Shown here: piece by piece, positions 1 through 8,478 of the stretch
Layout of the letters: every line of letters begins with the position of its first letter
Numbering within the stretch: the stretch's first letter is position 1
Assembly: GCF_002289565.1 (NCBI RefSeq)
Contig: NZ_NTFY01000035.1
Location: forward strand, 1-64,000
Length of the DNA: 64,000 nucleotides
DNA from: Rhodopirellula sp. SM50
Lineage (GTDB): Bacteria; Planctomycetota; Planctomycetia; Pirellulales; Pirellulaceae
Reading direction: 5' to 3'
Notes under the pieces: generated by a model
Database searches by the model: none
What the model saw: the letters and a program-made list of their open reading frames with translations, nothing else
Told to the model about the DNA's origin: nothing
Position numbers and translations under genes: made by a program

Positions 1-121
1 CAGCGTTGGCTCCAAGACAGCGTTGGCTCCAAGACAGCGTTGGCTCCAAGACAGCGTTGGCCCCCAGACAGCGTTGCCCCCAGACAGCGTTGCCCCCAGA
101 CAGCGTTGCCCCCAGACAGCG
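1..121. repeat. Tandem 16-17 bp repeat array
   Basis: Seven head-to-tail units start at the window edge. Four are 17 bp (core cagcgttggctccaaga, the fourth with cccc in place of the ctcc run) and three are 16 bp (cagcgttgcccccaga), followed by a partial cagcg. The change in unit length shows the array is not constrained by a reading frame. It may continue to the left of the window. No interspersed unique spacers are present, so it is not a CRISPR. Confidence 0.9.
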
Positions 122-551
122 GCCGTGTCAACGATTGTTGATCTCACGGCCCTTCTTGATCTGACGACGATGGGGACGTCCCCACGCTGGCTCGATCGCG
201 GCTAAAGTCAATCGATGACCAGCCGATTCCTTCAAACGAGCCAATTCGAAGCCGATTCTTCACGGCAAAAGATCATTCGCGACTTCTCTTACCAGCGAAC
301 AAATCAGGCGAGCGTGAGACGGCGTTGATGACGCGCCGCACGAGAGAGGAGTGCGAAAAGTTCGCAGCCCTGTAGAGGTGTGGGGGGTGTCGCTAGTGTG
401 CTGTTTTTTCTGCGGATTATGAAGAATTGCTGTCTGATTGTTCCTCAACGTTCCGCGAAGTAGGGGTAAAGTGGGCTGCACTAAAAGCAATTAGTGTCAT
501 TTGATCCTCTCTTTCTGCTTTTTCTCCTTCCCCTTTTCCTGGAGACCTTCA
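122..551. other. Intergenic spacer upstream of the DUF1559 gene
   Basis: No supportable gene was found. Short open frames on both strands lack recognisable domains or a start signal. The stretch contains the leader and presumably the promoter of the gene at 552, but no convincing -35/-10 pair could be chosen by eye. Confidence 0.5.
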
Positions 552-1835
552 ATGGTTCGTCGGAAATCGTTGACGAGTGGTTTCACGCTTGTGGAATTGC
601 TGGTCGTTATTGCCATTATTGGTATTCTCGTGGGCTTGCTGCTTCCAGCGGTCCAAGCGGCTCGCGAAGCCGCACGTCGTATGAGCTGCAGCAACAACTT
701 CAAGCAAATCGGCTTGGCGCTGCAGAACTATCACTCCGCCTACAAACAGAATCCCGTCAACAACGGCGGAACCGGGCTGGGACACAATTCAGGTGGAACG
801 CGAGTCGGTTCTTGGTGGGAAGGCTCGGTGACCACCAACAATGAAGAGCTGAGCGCAATGGTCGGTTTGACTCCGTTCATGGAGCAGCAACCGATCTGGG
901 ACCAGATCTCTGCGGGTGGATCGGCAACAACGGACGGTTCGACACCGAACACGCCAACCGGTCTGTGGTCTCCGATGGGACCCAACCCGCGGCATGACCG
1001 CGGTGACCAAACCGATCGATTCATTCCCTGGGCGACCGAGATCCCCACGCTTCGCTGCCCGAGCGACCCCGGCACCGGACGTCCCGGACGTGGACGAACC
1101 AACTACGCCGCCTGTGTCGGTGACTCGTTCAGCCAGGTTTGGGACAACGGTCCCAAAGAAGGCAACTTGGCGCCGCCGCCAGATGATTGGCGTCCGATTT
1201 GGTTTAGCGCCGTCGATCGCGGATACTTCTCGCGCAAGCGGGCGACCAAGTTCCGTGATGTCTTGGACGGATTGTCCAACACGATCGCAATGGCCGAAAT
1301 CGTGACCGACTTGGGTGACCGCGACAAACGCGGATCGCTCTCGATCACCAACGGTGGCTGGGTCGTCGAGAAGAACCCGTTGCACTGTGTCGAAGCCAAT
1401 CAGCTATCGCCCGATGAGCCGATGTTTTGGTGTGACGATGCCACACTCTGTACGCCTCCGCCGATTGTCGCCGAAAACACCAATGGTCGTGGCATGAACT
1501 GGGCCTGGGCCTCGATGGGCATGACGATGGTCAACACCATTCGACCGCCGAACTCGGAAGTGTGCTTCAACGGCTGGCACGATAACGTCGGTTCGGCTCC
1601 GCCGAGTAGCCGCCACCAAGGCGGTGCCCACATCCTGATGGGTGATGGTGCCGTGATCTTCATGACCGACTCGGTCGAATCCGGCGACCAAAACTCGCCC
1701 ACCAATGGTGCCTGGGATTCGCCACGAGCACCCGGTGCGCTTTACAAGACCGGTAAGAAAAGCGTGTACGGCCTGTGGGGTTCTCTCGGAAGCCGGGCTT
1801 CCAAGGAAACCATCGAAGAACAGTTGAACCAGTAG
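552..1835 (+). CDS. DUF1559 prepilin-like protein (H-X9-DG type)
   Basis: The protein is 427 residues from the ATG at 552, chosen because it places a canonical type IV prepilin leader ([19 protein letters not shown]) at residues 10-28; an upstream in-frame start at 501 would add an unlikely 17-residue extension. Phe11-Glu15 fits the prepilin peptidase motif with Glu at +5. The hydrophobic helix is followed by the planctomycete signature [14 protein letters not shown] and N-x-x-K-Q-I-G-L-A-L. The C-terminal part has [13 protein letters not shown], which is the H-X9-DG motif of this family, with His near residue 355. These features define the DUF1559 (SBP_bac_10) family, which is hugely expanded in planctomycetes. 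The protein is probably exported and anchored by its N-terminal helix, by analogy with pseudopilins; the exact role is unknown. It stands alone, with a terminator directly downstream. Confidence 0.93.
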   Translation: MVRRKSLTSGFTLVELLVVIAIIGILVGLLLPAVQAAREAARRMSCSNNFKQIGLALQNYHSAYKQNPVNNGGTGLGHNSGGTRVGSWWEGSVTTNNEELSAMVGLTPFMEQQPIWDQISAGGSATTDGSTPNTPTGLWSPMGPNPRHDRGDQTDRFIPWATEIPTLRCPSDPGTGRPGRGRTNYAACVGDSFSQVWDNGPKEGNLAPPPDDWRPIWFSAVDRGYFSRKRATKFRDVLDGLSNTIAMAEIVTDLGDRDKRGSLSITNGGWVVEKNPLHCVEANQLSPDEPMFWCDDATLCTPPPIVAENTNGRGMNWAWASMGMTMVNTIRPPNSEVCFNGWHDNVGSAPPSSRHQGGAHILMGDGAVIFMTDSVESGDQNSPTNGAWDSPRAPGALYKTGKKSVYGLWGSLGSRASKETIEEQLNQ

Positions 1836-1864
1836 TTTCGTAGAAGGATTCTGCTGAACCAGAC

Positions 1865-1899
1865 ACCTCGTCCGTGCAGTCCGCGGGCGAGGTTTTTTT
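1865..1899 (+). terminator. Rho-independent terminator after the DUF1559 gene
   Basis: A stem pairs acctcg (1865-1870) with cgaggt (1888-1893), GC-rich in the middle, and runs into seven consecutive T residues (1893-1899). It lies 30 bases after the stop codon at 1835, the expected place for an intrinsic terminator. Confidence 0.8.
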
Positions 1900-1931
1900 G
1901 TGCGAGTTTGTCACCGACGATTGCGGGGACA

Positions 1932-1995
1932 GAAAGTGGCGTAAGCTTCCAGCTTGCGTCGCGCAGATCGCAAGCTGGAAGCTTACGCCACTTTC
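1932..1995. repeat. Perfect 27-bp inverted repeat
   Basis: The arm at 1932-1958 is the exact reverse complement of 1969-1995, with a 10-base loop. It contains the motif gcgtaagcttccagcttgcg. There is no T-run, so it looks like a dispersed palindrome rather than an intrinsic terminator. A palindrome with a related core (gcttccagc) occurs at 52002-52058. Confidence 0.9.
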
Positions 1996-2058
1996 AACTC
2001 CGTCGACCCTTAGCCGTTTGGCGGCAGCAAGCGGCAACCCCCACACCTTTTTTCAAAC

Positions 2059-5034
2059 GTGTCCAAGCGGATTATTGCTTCGATCTTCACCCTCGCGGTG
2101 ACCTTGCTGCTGGTGGGTTGCCGGCGTGGTTCCGATCCAGACGCCAATCGCGACTCGGATCAGGCGGCCGCCGCTGAGGACAATGCTGCGGACCTGCAAT
2201 CTGCATTGCAGGACGCGCGTGCGTTGGCCGAAAGCGGCGATCACGACGCGGCTGCCCAGACACTTTATGCCTTGTTGATTCGTCACGGTGACAATGACGA
2301 TGCCAAAGCGCTCACCGCCCAAGTCGAGGCCGCTCGGGGCAATCTGGATTCCGCTGTCGAGATCGCTCGCTCGGTCGACGCCGGTTCGTCCGTCTGGCCC
2401 GCCGTCATCGACCTGCGTTATCAAGTTCTGGCCAAGTTGGGACGCCCATCGGAAGCCGCCGACACGCTGCTCGAAGCACTCCAGACCAAACAAGACCAAC
2501 CGCGATGGCGTCATGAAGCCTGGCGGCTATTGAACTTCGTCGGCCGCCGCCAGGAAGCCTGCGATCAAGCCCTGACGCTGTGCCGCCTGGGCTTGGCCAG
2601 CGAGCCTGAACTGTTCTCCCTGATCGGTCGTCGCCTGGCCTTTCCGACACCCGACCTGATGAAGGTCCTGCTGGCCAAAGGACAACCGCCGGAGAACCAA
2701 TTCGCGGCGGGACTGGGAAAAGCCCGCTGGTACTTTAGTCTGCAACAGCATGACCGCGCCCTTGAGCAACTCGCCGACCAAAGCCGCGACGGCTTTGAAA
2801 GTGTGGCCGCCCAAGCGTTCTATGGACGGCTGCTGGCCGAGACCCAGCGCTGGGAGGCATTCCAACAATGGCACGCGAGTCTTGCGCCGGATGCCAAACA
2901 GTTCAGCGATTACTGGTCCGCCCTGGGGACCTTTTTGATCGACAGCCGCGCCCACGAAGCCGCCGCCGCCGCGCTGCTGGAATCCATCACCCGCGATCCG
3001 ACCGACCGAGTTTGTTATCAGCGTCTGGGGAAAGTTCTGGCGGCACTGGACCGTCCGGAGGACAGCGCGCAGTTTCGAAACCGGGGCGTGGAGATCGCAC
3101 AGACCGAACGGCTGGCCAAGGAGATCGGCGAGGCGTCGGCGAACAAGGAAAAACGAACTCAACTGGCGCGTTACCTGATGGAACTCGGACGCCCCTTTGA
3201 GACACTCGGCTGGACCTCGACCCTCTTGCCCGCCGACGCGATCGGGCCTCGGCAAATGGTCTCCCAACAGCGCGCCCAACTCTTGCAAGACCCGTCGGTC
3301 GCGGACATGACGATCGAAGTCTCGTTGCTGGGGCTCGCTCCGTCGGATTTCGAATTGCAGTCCCAGCTCGACAAACTCTTGGTCCGGACGTTATCGGAAC
3401 AACCTCAGACGTCGGCTCCGCCACGCGAGATCGCTATCACACCGCGTCTGGTCAATCGAGCCGGCGAGTTGGGATTGAATTTCCAATGGTACAAGGACGT
3501 GGAAATCGACCTGGCCACCATTCCTATCCATGAATCGCTCGGCGGCGGGATTGCGGTGCTGGACTACGACTTGGATGGTCGGCCCGATATTTATCTCGCG
3601 CAAGGATCGGGCGACCCGCCGACCGATCAATGCACTCGTTCCAATGCATTGCTGCGTCACGAGTCCTCGGCATTCACCGACCAGACCATCGCCGCGGCTG
3701 CGGAAGACTTTCACTACTCCTCCGGGCTGGCCGCCGGCGATGTCAATCAAGACGGCTTTGCCGATCTGTTCCTGGGCAGCTTGGGGCACAACCGATTGTT
3801 GATCAACAACGGCGATGGAACGTTTCGGGAGCAGACGTCCGAGCTGGGAACGTTTGCCGATCGCTTCACCGCATCGGTCGCCATCGCGGATCTCAACGGC
3901 GACCGCTTGCCGGACCTGTTCGAATCCAACTACATCGAAATGGAAGGCGGATTCGCACTGCCCAAAATGGGACCGGATGGCAAATGGATCTCCCCCACTC
4001 CGCTGTCCCATTATCCCGACTCCGATCGCTGGTTCGAAAACTTGGGCAACGGTGAATTCCGTCTCCATGAAATCACCCGCTCGATCGCCAGCCCCGGCAC
4101 CTCGCTGGGACTCGTCGTGACCGATTTTCAATCCGATGGAAAGAACGAGGTGTTCGTCGGCATCGACGTGCGGCCGAACCATTTGTTGGTCCAAAACGGC
4201 GCGAACTCGTTCGTCAACGTGGCCGACACCAACGGGCTGGCCAATGGATTCAGCGGTGCGGCCAACGGCTGCATGGGGATCGCGACGGGCGACTTCAATC
4301 GCGACGGCCGACTCGATTTGCAGATCGCCAACTACTCGCTCGAACCGGCCAACCTGTATCTGCAAAACGAATCCGGAGATTTTACCGACTACAGCGTTCG
4401 ATACGGACTCGCCGCGGCGACCAATCCCTACGTCGGATTCGGGACCAAGGCCGTCGACTTTGATCGAAACGGCTTTCTGGACTTCATCGTCACCAACGGA
4501 CATATCTTTGACGTCCGAGACCAAGGCGAACCGTACCAGATGGCGCCGCAAGTACTGATGTCCGATGGCCGTGGTTTGACACTCGCCGACGTCGAAGACG
4601 AATCGGGGTACTGGGACCAGACGTATCTGGGCCGGACGATCGCCATGCTGGACTACGATCGCGACGGCGCGACCGATTTCCTGGTCGGACATCTCGACCA
4701 GCCGCTCGCGCTGCTGCACGACGAAACGCGTGCCGAGGGTGAGTGGATTCAAGTCGAACTGATCGGGACGACCAGCGAACGCGATGCCATCGGCGCCAAG
4801 CTCTCGTTATCGGTCGACGACACCCGGTTCGTCGAATGGGTGACCGCTGGAGACGGATATTTTTGCAGCGACGAACCCGTCATCCAATTTGCGTTTCCCA
4901 AGACACAACGGGATGCGAATATCCGTCTACAAGTGCAGTGGCCGTCGGGGTTGGTGCAAGACTTTGATACAATCCGAACGGGCCATCGTTACCTGGTGGT
5001 GGAGGGCGAACCCAAAGTGGGACAGAGGTGGTGA
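2059..5034 (+). CDS. Exported TPR / FG-GAP (VCBS) / ASPIC-UnbV lipoprotein, paralogue 1
   Basis: The protein is 991 residues from a GTG start, chosen because it gives a complete lipoprotein signal (ASIFTLAVTLLLVGC) with the lipobox Cys at about residue 21. Residues 40-350 are alanine-rich helical repeats of TPR type. From about residue 480 there are FG-GAP/VCBS propeller blades with six calcium-loop motifs, including DYDLDGRPDIY, DVNQDGFADLF, DFNRDGRLDLQ and DYDRDGATDFL. The C-terminus (about 905-975) is an ASPIC/UnbV domain, with SERDAIGAKLSL, WVTAGDGYFCSDE and QVQWPSG. The family is known as CRTAC1-like in bacteria. A periplasmic or surface binding role is inferred; no enzymatic residues are apparent. 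It is the first of three tandem paralogues and is separated from the second by a 390-base gap. Confidence 0.88.
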   Translation: MSKRIIASIFTLAVTLLLVGCRRGSDPDANRDSDQAAAAEDNAADLQSALQDARALAESGDHDAAAQTLYALLIRHGDNDDAKALTAQVEAARGNLDSAVEIARSVDAGSSVWPAVIDLRYQVLAKLGRPSEAADTLLEALQTKQDQPRWRHEAWRLLNFVGRRQEACDQALTLCRLGLASEPELFSLIGRRLAFPTPDLMKVLLAKGQPPENQFAAGLGKARWYFSLQQHDRALEQLADQSRDGFESVAAQAFYGRLLAETQRWEAFQQWHASLAPDAKQFSDYWSALGTFLIDSRAHEAAAAALLESITRDPTDRVCYQRLGKVLAALDRPEDSAQFRNRGVEIAQTERLAKEIGEASANKEKRTQLARYLMELGRPFETLGWTSTLLPADAIGPRQMVSQQRAQLLQDPSVADMTIEVSLLGLAPSDFELQSQLDKLLVRTLSEQPQTSAPPREIAITPRLVNRAGELGLNFQWYKDVEIDLATIPIHESLGGGIAVLDYDLDGRPDIYLAQGSGDPPTDQCTRSNALLRHESSAFTDQTIAAAAEDFHYSSGLAAGDVNQDGFADLFLGSLGHNRLLINNGDGTFREQTSELGTFADRFTASVAIADLNGDRLPDLFESNYIEMEGGFALPKMGPDGKWISPTPLSHYPDSDRWFENLGNGEFRLHEITRSIASPGTSLGLVVTDFQSDGKNEVFVGIDVRPNHLLVQNGANSFVNVADTNGLANGFSGAANGCMGIATGDFNRDGRLDLQIANYSLEPANLYLQNESGDFTDYSVRYGLAAATNPYVGFGTKAVDFDRNGFLDFIVTNGHIFDVRDQGEPYQMAPQVLMSDGRGLTLADVEDESGYWDQTYLGRTIAMLDYDRDGATDFLVGHLDQPLALLHDETRAEGEWIQVELIGTTSERDAIGAKLSLSVDDTRFVEWVTAGDGYFCSDEPVIQFAFPKTQRDANIRLQVQWPSGLVQDFDTIRTGHRYLVVEGEPKVGQRW

Positions 5035-5424
5035 CGGGATTGTCAACGGCCGTTGGCCGACACGGTCCACGCAACGACCCTCCCTCTTTAATACCGATCC
5101 ATTCACTGACGTTGGCGGAATCGATGCATGCATCCTCGAAAGCCCGGAGGGCTGACACAATGCTTGCCGGTGGCGTCAGCCACCGGTGGCGAGGGCTCAA
5201 ACCACCGAGGCCTGAAGGGCCGGCACAGTACTCCCGGGAATCCCAGGTCACTGTGTCGGCCCGTTGGGCCTTGGCATTCCTTTCAACCAGCTCCGGTGGC
5301 TGACGCCACCGGCAGACACTCTGCCGGCCCGCCGGGCCTAAGAACCAGTGACCCGAGAAACAGACATAGAAAACGGAGAAGTCAGCAACTCCGAATCAAC
5401 TGCTCCTGGGGCGAGCCCGGCTTC
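5035..5424. other. Intergenic spacer with a 22-bp inverted repeat
   Basis: The open frame of the downstream gene extends back to 5128, but this part reads through a palindrome and lacks coding character, so it is treated as non-coding. It contains the inverted repeat at 5165-5314. Nothing else was recognised. Confidence 0.6.
5165..5314. repeat. Long inverted repeat with 22-bp perfect arms
   Basis: The left arm at 5165-5186 (tgccggtggcgtcagccacc plus gg) is the exact reverse complement of 5293-5314. The 106-base interior has further partial complementarity, with gaggcctgaagggccgg on the left and cggcccgttgggcctt on the right. It could fold as one large cruciform or RNA hairpin between two paralogous genes. 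Confidence 0.85.
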
Positions 5425-8400
5425 ATGAACTCCACACGCACCACCGACCATCCAGCCACCTCGCCGATCCGCGTTCGATCGTTTGCATGGCTGCTGGGCT
5501 TGCTGATCATCGGATGTGGTTCGTCGCCGGAATCCGACGAGAGAGCCAATCAAGAATCTGCACCGTCCCCACCACCGACTGCAGCACCGGACAGATCGCC
5601 CAAACAAAACGCCCCAGCCCCTCGGGAATCTCAACTCGACCAAGCTGATCAACTGACCGAAGCGGGACAGCTCGACGAGGCCACCGTCGTTTTAAAGCGT
5701 TTGCTGGTCGCCGACCCCGAGGACGTGGAAGTGATCTATCGATTGGCGCTCGTCAAGGCCAATGAGGACGACCTTCCGGCGGCGATCGAGTTTCTTGAAT
5801 CGATTCCCGAAGACCATCCCGAGGCCGGTTTGCCTGCACTCGGCCAGGCCGCTGATTGGTCGTTCCAAATCGGACAGTACGCCGACGCCGAACGCAAGTA
5901 TTCCCGTCTGCTGGAACTGATCCCCGACGCCGGCAGGGCGCATCGGCAACTCGCCTACCTGTTCAATCGCCAGGGCCGCCGTCACGAAGCGGCGGTCCAC
6001 GTCCGAGAGCTGTGCCGGTTGGGAGATTTTCGACAAGACGAATTGCATTCGTTGATCGTGTTGAGCGATGCAATGGCTTCCGAGGATGACGCCGTTGACG
6101 ACGGATCGATACGCTATGAACCGATCGGAGTATCCGGCACGGCACGCGTGCTCTTTACCGAACAACGCTTCGCCGAGGCCGCGGCGCTGCTCAGTGACAG
6201 CGTGACCGGAAACACCGCCCCGCCCTCGGTCGTGGCACTGTATGGCCGGTCACTCGCGGAGGCGCAAGACGATGACGGCTTTCGGCGATGGATCAGCCAA
6301 ACGGACGGTTCCGTGCGCGGCTTTTCGGAGTACTGGGCCGCATGGGCCGCTTACTTGGCCGGCCAGCAACAGCCCCGAGCTGCCGTTCGAGCCGCACTGG
6401 AAGCACTCGATCGTGACCCCACCGATTTCTTGACGATCAACCGCTTGCTGTACATGCTCAAGATCCTGGGCGACGCGGATGGTTATGCAAAGTGGGAACA
6501 ACGTTGGAAAGCGTTACACCAAGTGCTGACGGCAAACAATTCGATTTCGAATGCCCAGACATCAAATGCCCAGACACCGAACGTCGATGCGATCGACGAA
6601 CTGGCGTCCCAGTTGTTCGCGATCGATCGCAAGCTGGAGGCGGTTGCCTGGAAATCTCTGGAAGCCTACTACCGCAAGCTGCCCGCCGAAGTGATGACGC
6701 ATTGGAATACCCAACGTCAGCAATTAGTCTCCGCCGACGATGGGTTTCCCAGTCGAGAGACGCGATTGTGTGGGATGGAACTGGCCGCTTATCCACTTCC
6801 CGACGTCGAGATCGCGGTCGATTCTCCGGCCACGCAGCCTCCAAACCCACGCCCCCTCAGGTCCGCACCGCATCCCGCCGTCTTTCGTAACGTCTCCACC
6901 GAGATCGGCTTAACACATGCTTACGCGGTGGCTGGCGATCCCCAAGATTCTGGATTTGCGATGTACCAACAAGCCGGCGGCGGCATCGCTGTGCTCGATT
7001 ATGACTTGGATGGATGGGCGGACCTTTATTGTGCCCAAGGCGCTGCCGATCCGCCGGAGTTTCTAGCCGATCGCTCCGACATTCTCTATCGCCACGCCGA
7101 CGGGCAACTTCGCGACGTGACCGCCGACGCCGCGGTTACGGAGCGCCGCTACACGATCGGATGCACCGCCGGAGATTGGAACCAAGACGGATTTGCGGAC
7201 ATCGTTGCCACCAATATCGGTGCCAATGTGCTGCTGACCAACAACGGGGATGGCACGTTTTCGGCGTCACCGCTTGCCGGGAGCGACGATCCGCATCGGA
7301 TGCCGGCTTCGATCGCGATGGCTGACCTGGATGGCGATCAGATCCCCGATCTCGTGGAGCTCAACTACATCCAAGATCCCGAGATCGCAAGATTGCCCGA
7401 CCGTGATGCATCCGGCGAGGTCGTCGATGCGGTTGGTCCCGGGGATTTCGCATCGGCGATGGACCGCATCGGTCGGAACGATGGAAAAGGCAATGCGGTG
7501 TTTCAAGCGATCAGTCAACGGGCAACTGACGCGCACAAGGGGCTCGGCATCGTGATCGCAGATTTTGACGGACAACCCGGCAACGACGTGTTTGTCGGCA
7601 ACGATAAATCGCCGAATCAAATGTGGGTCCGCGATCGCGACACCGGCGTCTGGCAAGATCTGGCGGTGGTTAACGGAAGTGCTTATTCATCGTCGGGTGC
7701 CGCGACGGCCAGTATGGGGATCGCCGCGAGCGATTTTGACAGGAACGGAACGTTGGATCTTCATATCGCCAACTTTCAAAACGAAAGCGTCTGCCTGTAC
7801 TTGAACCGAGACGGTTCGTTCCGCGATCGGGCGATGGAATATGGGCTCGGCGTCCCCAGTCGCGCCGTCCTGGGATTCGGTTCCCAGCCCTTGGATTATG
7901 ACAACGACGCCTTGCCGGATCTGCTGGTCAGCAACGGTCACATCGACCGATACCAATCGATGGTCGGTCCCTTTGAGCAATTGCCGCAACTGTTCGGCAA
8001 TTTGGCTGGTCGTTTTCAACAAGTCGATGTCGCCGATTCGTCGGGCTATTGGACCACAGGGCATCTGGGACGCAGCATGGCGACACTCGATTTCAATCGC
8101 GACGGAAGGAACGACGTCGTGATTTCCCACGTCGGCGAAACCACCGCGCTGTTGCTCAACGAAACGCCGACGCGACATCACTGGCTGCAGCTGCGATTGG
8201 TCGGCGTCCAAAGCGAACGTGATGCGATCGGTGCCAAGGTCACGGTCCACGTGGCGGACCAGCAATTAACCGGCTGGGTGATCGGCGGCGATGGATACCT
8301 GGCCAAAAACGAAGCCGTCGTGTCGTTCGGCTTGGGCGATGCCAACTCGGTCGATCAGATTCAGGTCCAATGGCCCAGTGGGGTTCACCAGCAATTCGGA

Positions 8401-8478
8401 CCGACCGCTGTCGACCGGCGAATCCTATTGATCGAGAACCAATCGGATTTCGATTGGCCCGGACATGAAAATCATTGA
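5425..8478 (+). CDS. Exported TPR / FG-GAP / ASPIC-UnbV lipoprotein, paralogue 2
   Basis: The protein is 1,017 residues from the ATG at 5425. This start gives a signal peptide with lipobox (WLLGLLIIGCGSS, Cys at about residue 30) after a 15-residue basic N-terminus; the frame is open further upstream, but only through repeat sequence. A Ser/Pro/Glu-rich linker leads into TPR-like repeats (about 75-400). FG-GAP blades follow from about 510, with calcium loops DYDLDGWADLY, DWNQDGFADIV, DLDGDQIPDLV, DFDRNGTLDLH and DFNRDGRNDVV. The ASPIC domain ends the protein (SERDAIGAKVTV, WVIGGDGYLAKNE, QVQWPSG). It is closer to paralogue 3 than to paralogue 1; both share phrases such as LPALGQAADWS and LFNRQGRRHEA / LYNRQGRRHEA. 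It overlaps the next gene by 14 bases, so the two are almost certainly co-transcribed. Confidence 0.88.
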   Translation: MNSTRTTDHPATSPIRVRSFAWLLGLLIIGCGSSPESDERANQESAPSPPPTAAPDRSPKQNAPAPRESQLDQADQLTEAGQLDEATVVLKRLLVADPEDVEVIYRLALVKANEDDLPAAIEFLESIPEDHPEAGLPALGQAADWSFQIGQYADAERKYSRLLELIPDAGRAHRQLAYLFNRQGRRHEAAVHVRELCRLGDFRQDELHSLIVLSDAMASEDDAVDDGSIRYEPIGVSGTARVLFTEQRFAEAAALLSDSVTGNTAPPSVVALYGRSLAEAQDDDGFRRWISQTDGSVRGFSEYWAAWAAYLAGQQQPRAAVRAALEALDRDPTDFLTINRLLYMLKILGDADGYAKWEQRWKALHQVLTANNSISNAQTSNAQTPNVDAIDELASQLFAIDRKLEAVAWKSLEAYYRKLPAEVMTHWNTQRQQLVSADDGFPSRETRLCGMELAAYPLPDVEIAVDSPATQPPNPRPLRSAPHPAVFRNVSTEIGLTHAYAVAGDPQDSGFAMYQQAGGGIAVLDYDLDGWADLYCAQGAADPPEFLADRSDILYRHADGQLRDVTADAAVTERRYTIGCTAGDWNQDGFADIVATNIGANVLLTNNGDGTFSASPLAGSDDPHRMPASIAMADLDGDQIPDLVELNYIQDPEIARLPDRDASGEVVDAVGPGDFASAMDRIGRNDGKGNAVFQAISQRATDAHKGLGIVIADFDGQPGNDVFVGNDKSPNQMWVRDRDTGVWQDLAVVNGSAYSSSGAATASMGIAASDFDRNGTLDLHIANFQNESVCLYLNRDGSFRDRAMEYGLGVPSRAVLGFGSQPLDYDNDALPDLLVSNGHIDRYQSMVGPFEQLPQLFGNLAGRFQQVDVADSSGYWTTGHLGRSMATLDFNRDGRNDVVISHVGETTALLLNETPTRHHWLQLRLVGVQSERDAIGAKVTVHVADQQLTGWVIGGDGYLAKNEAVVSFGLGDANSVDQIQVQWPSGVHQQFGPTAVDRRILLIENQSDFDWPGHENH

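Noticed and set aside
3391-4752. Long minus-strand open frame opposite ASPIC gene 1
   Set aside because: The plus strand encodes clear FG-GAP blades throughout. The antisense frame has no recognisable domain and is a by-product of GC-rich codons.
5128-5424. Upstream extension of ASPIC paralogue 2
   Set aside because: It reads through a palindromic repeat and would bury the signal peptide; the ATG at 5425 gives a normal lipoprotein signal.
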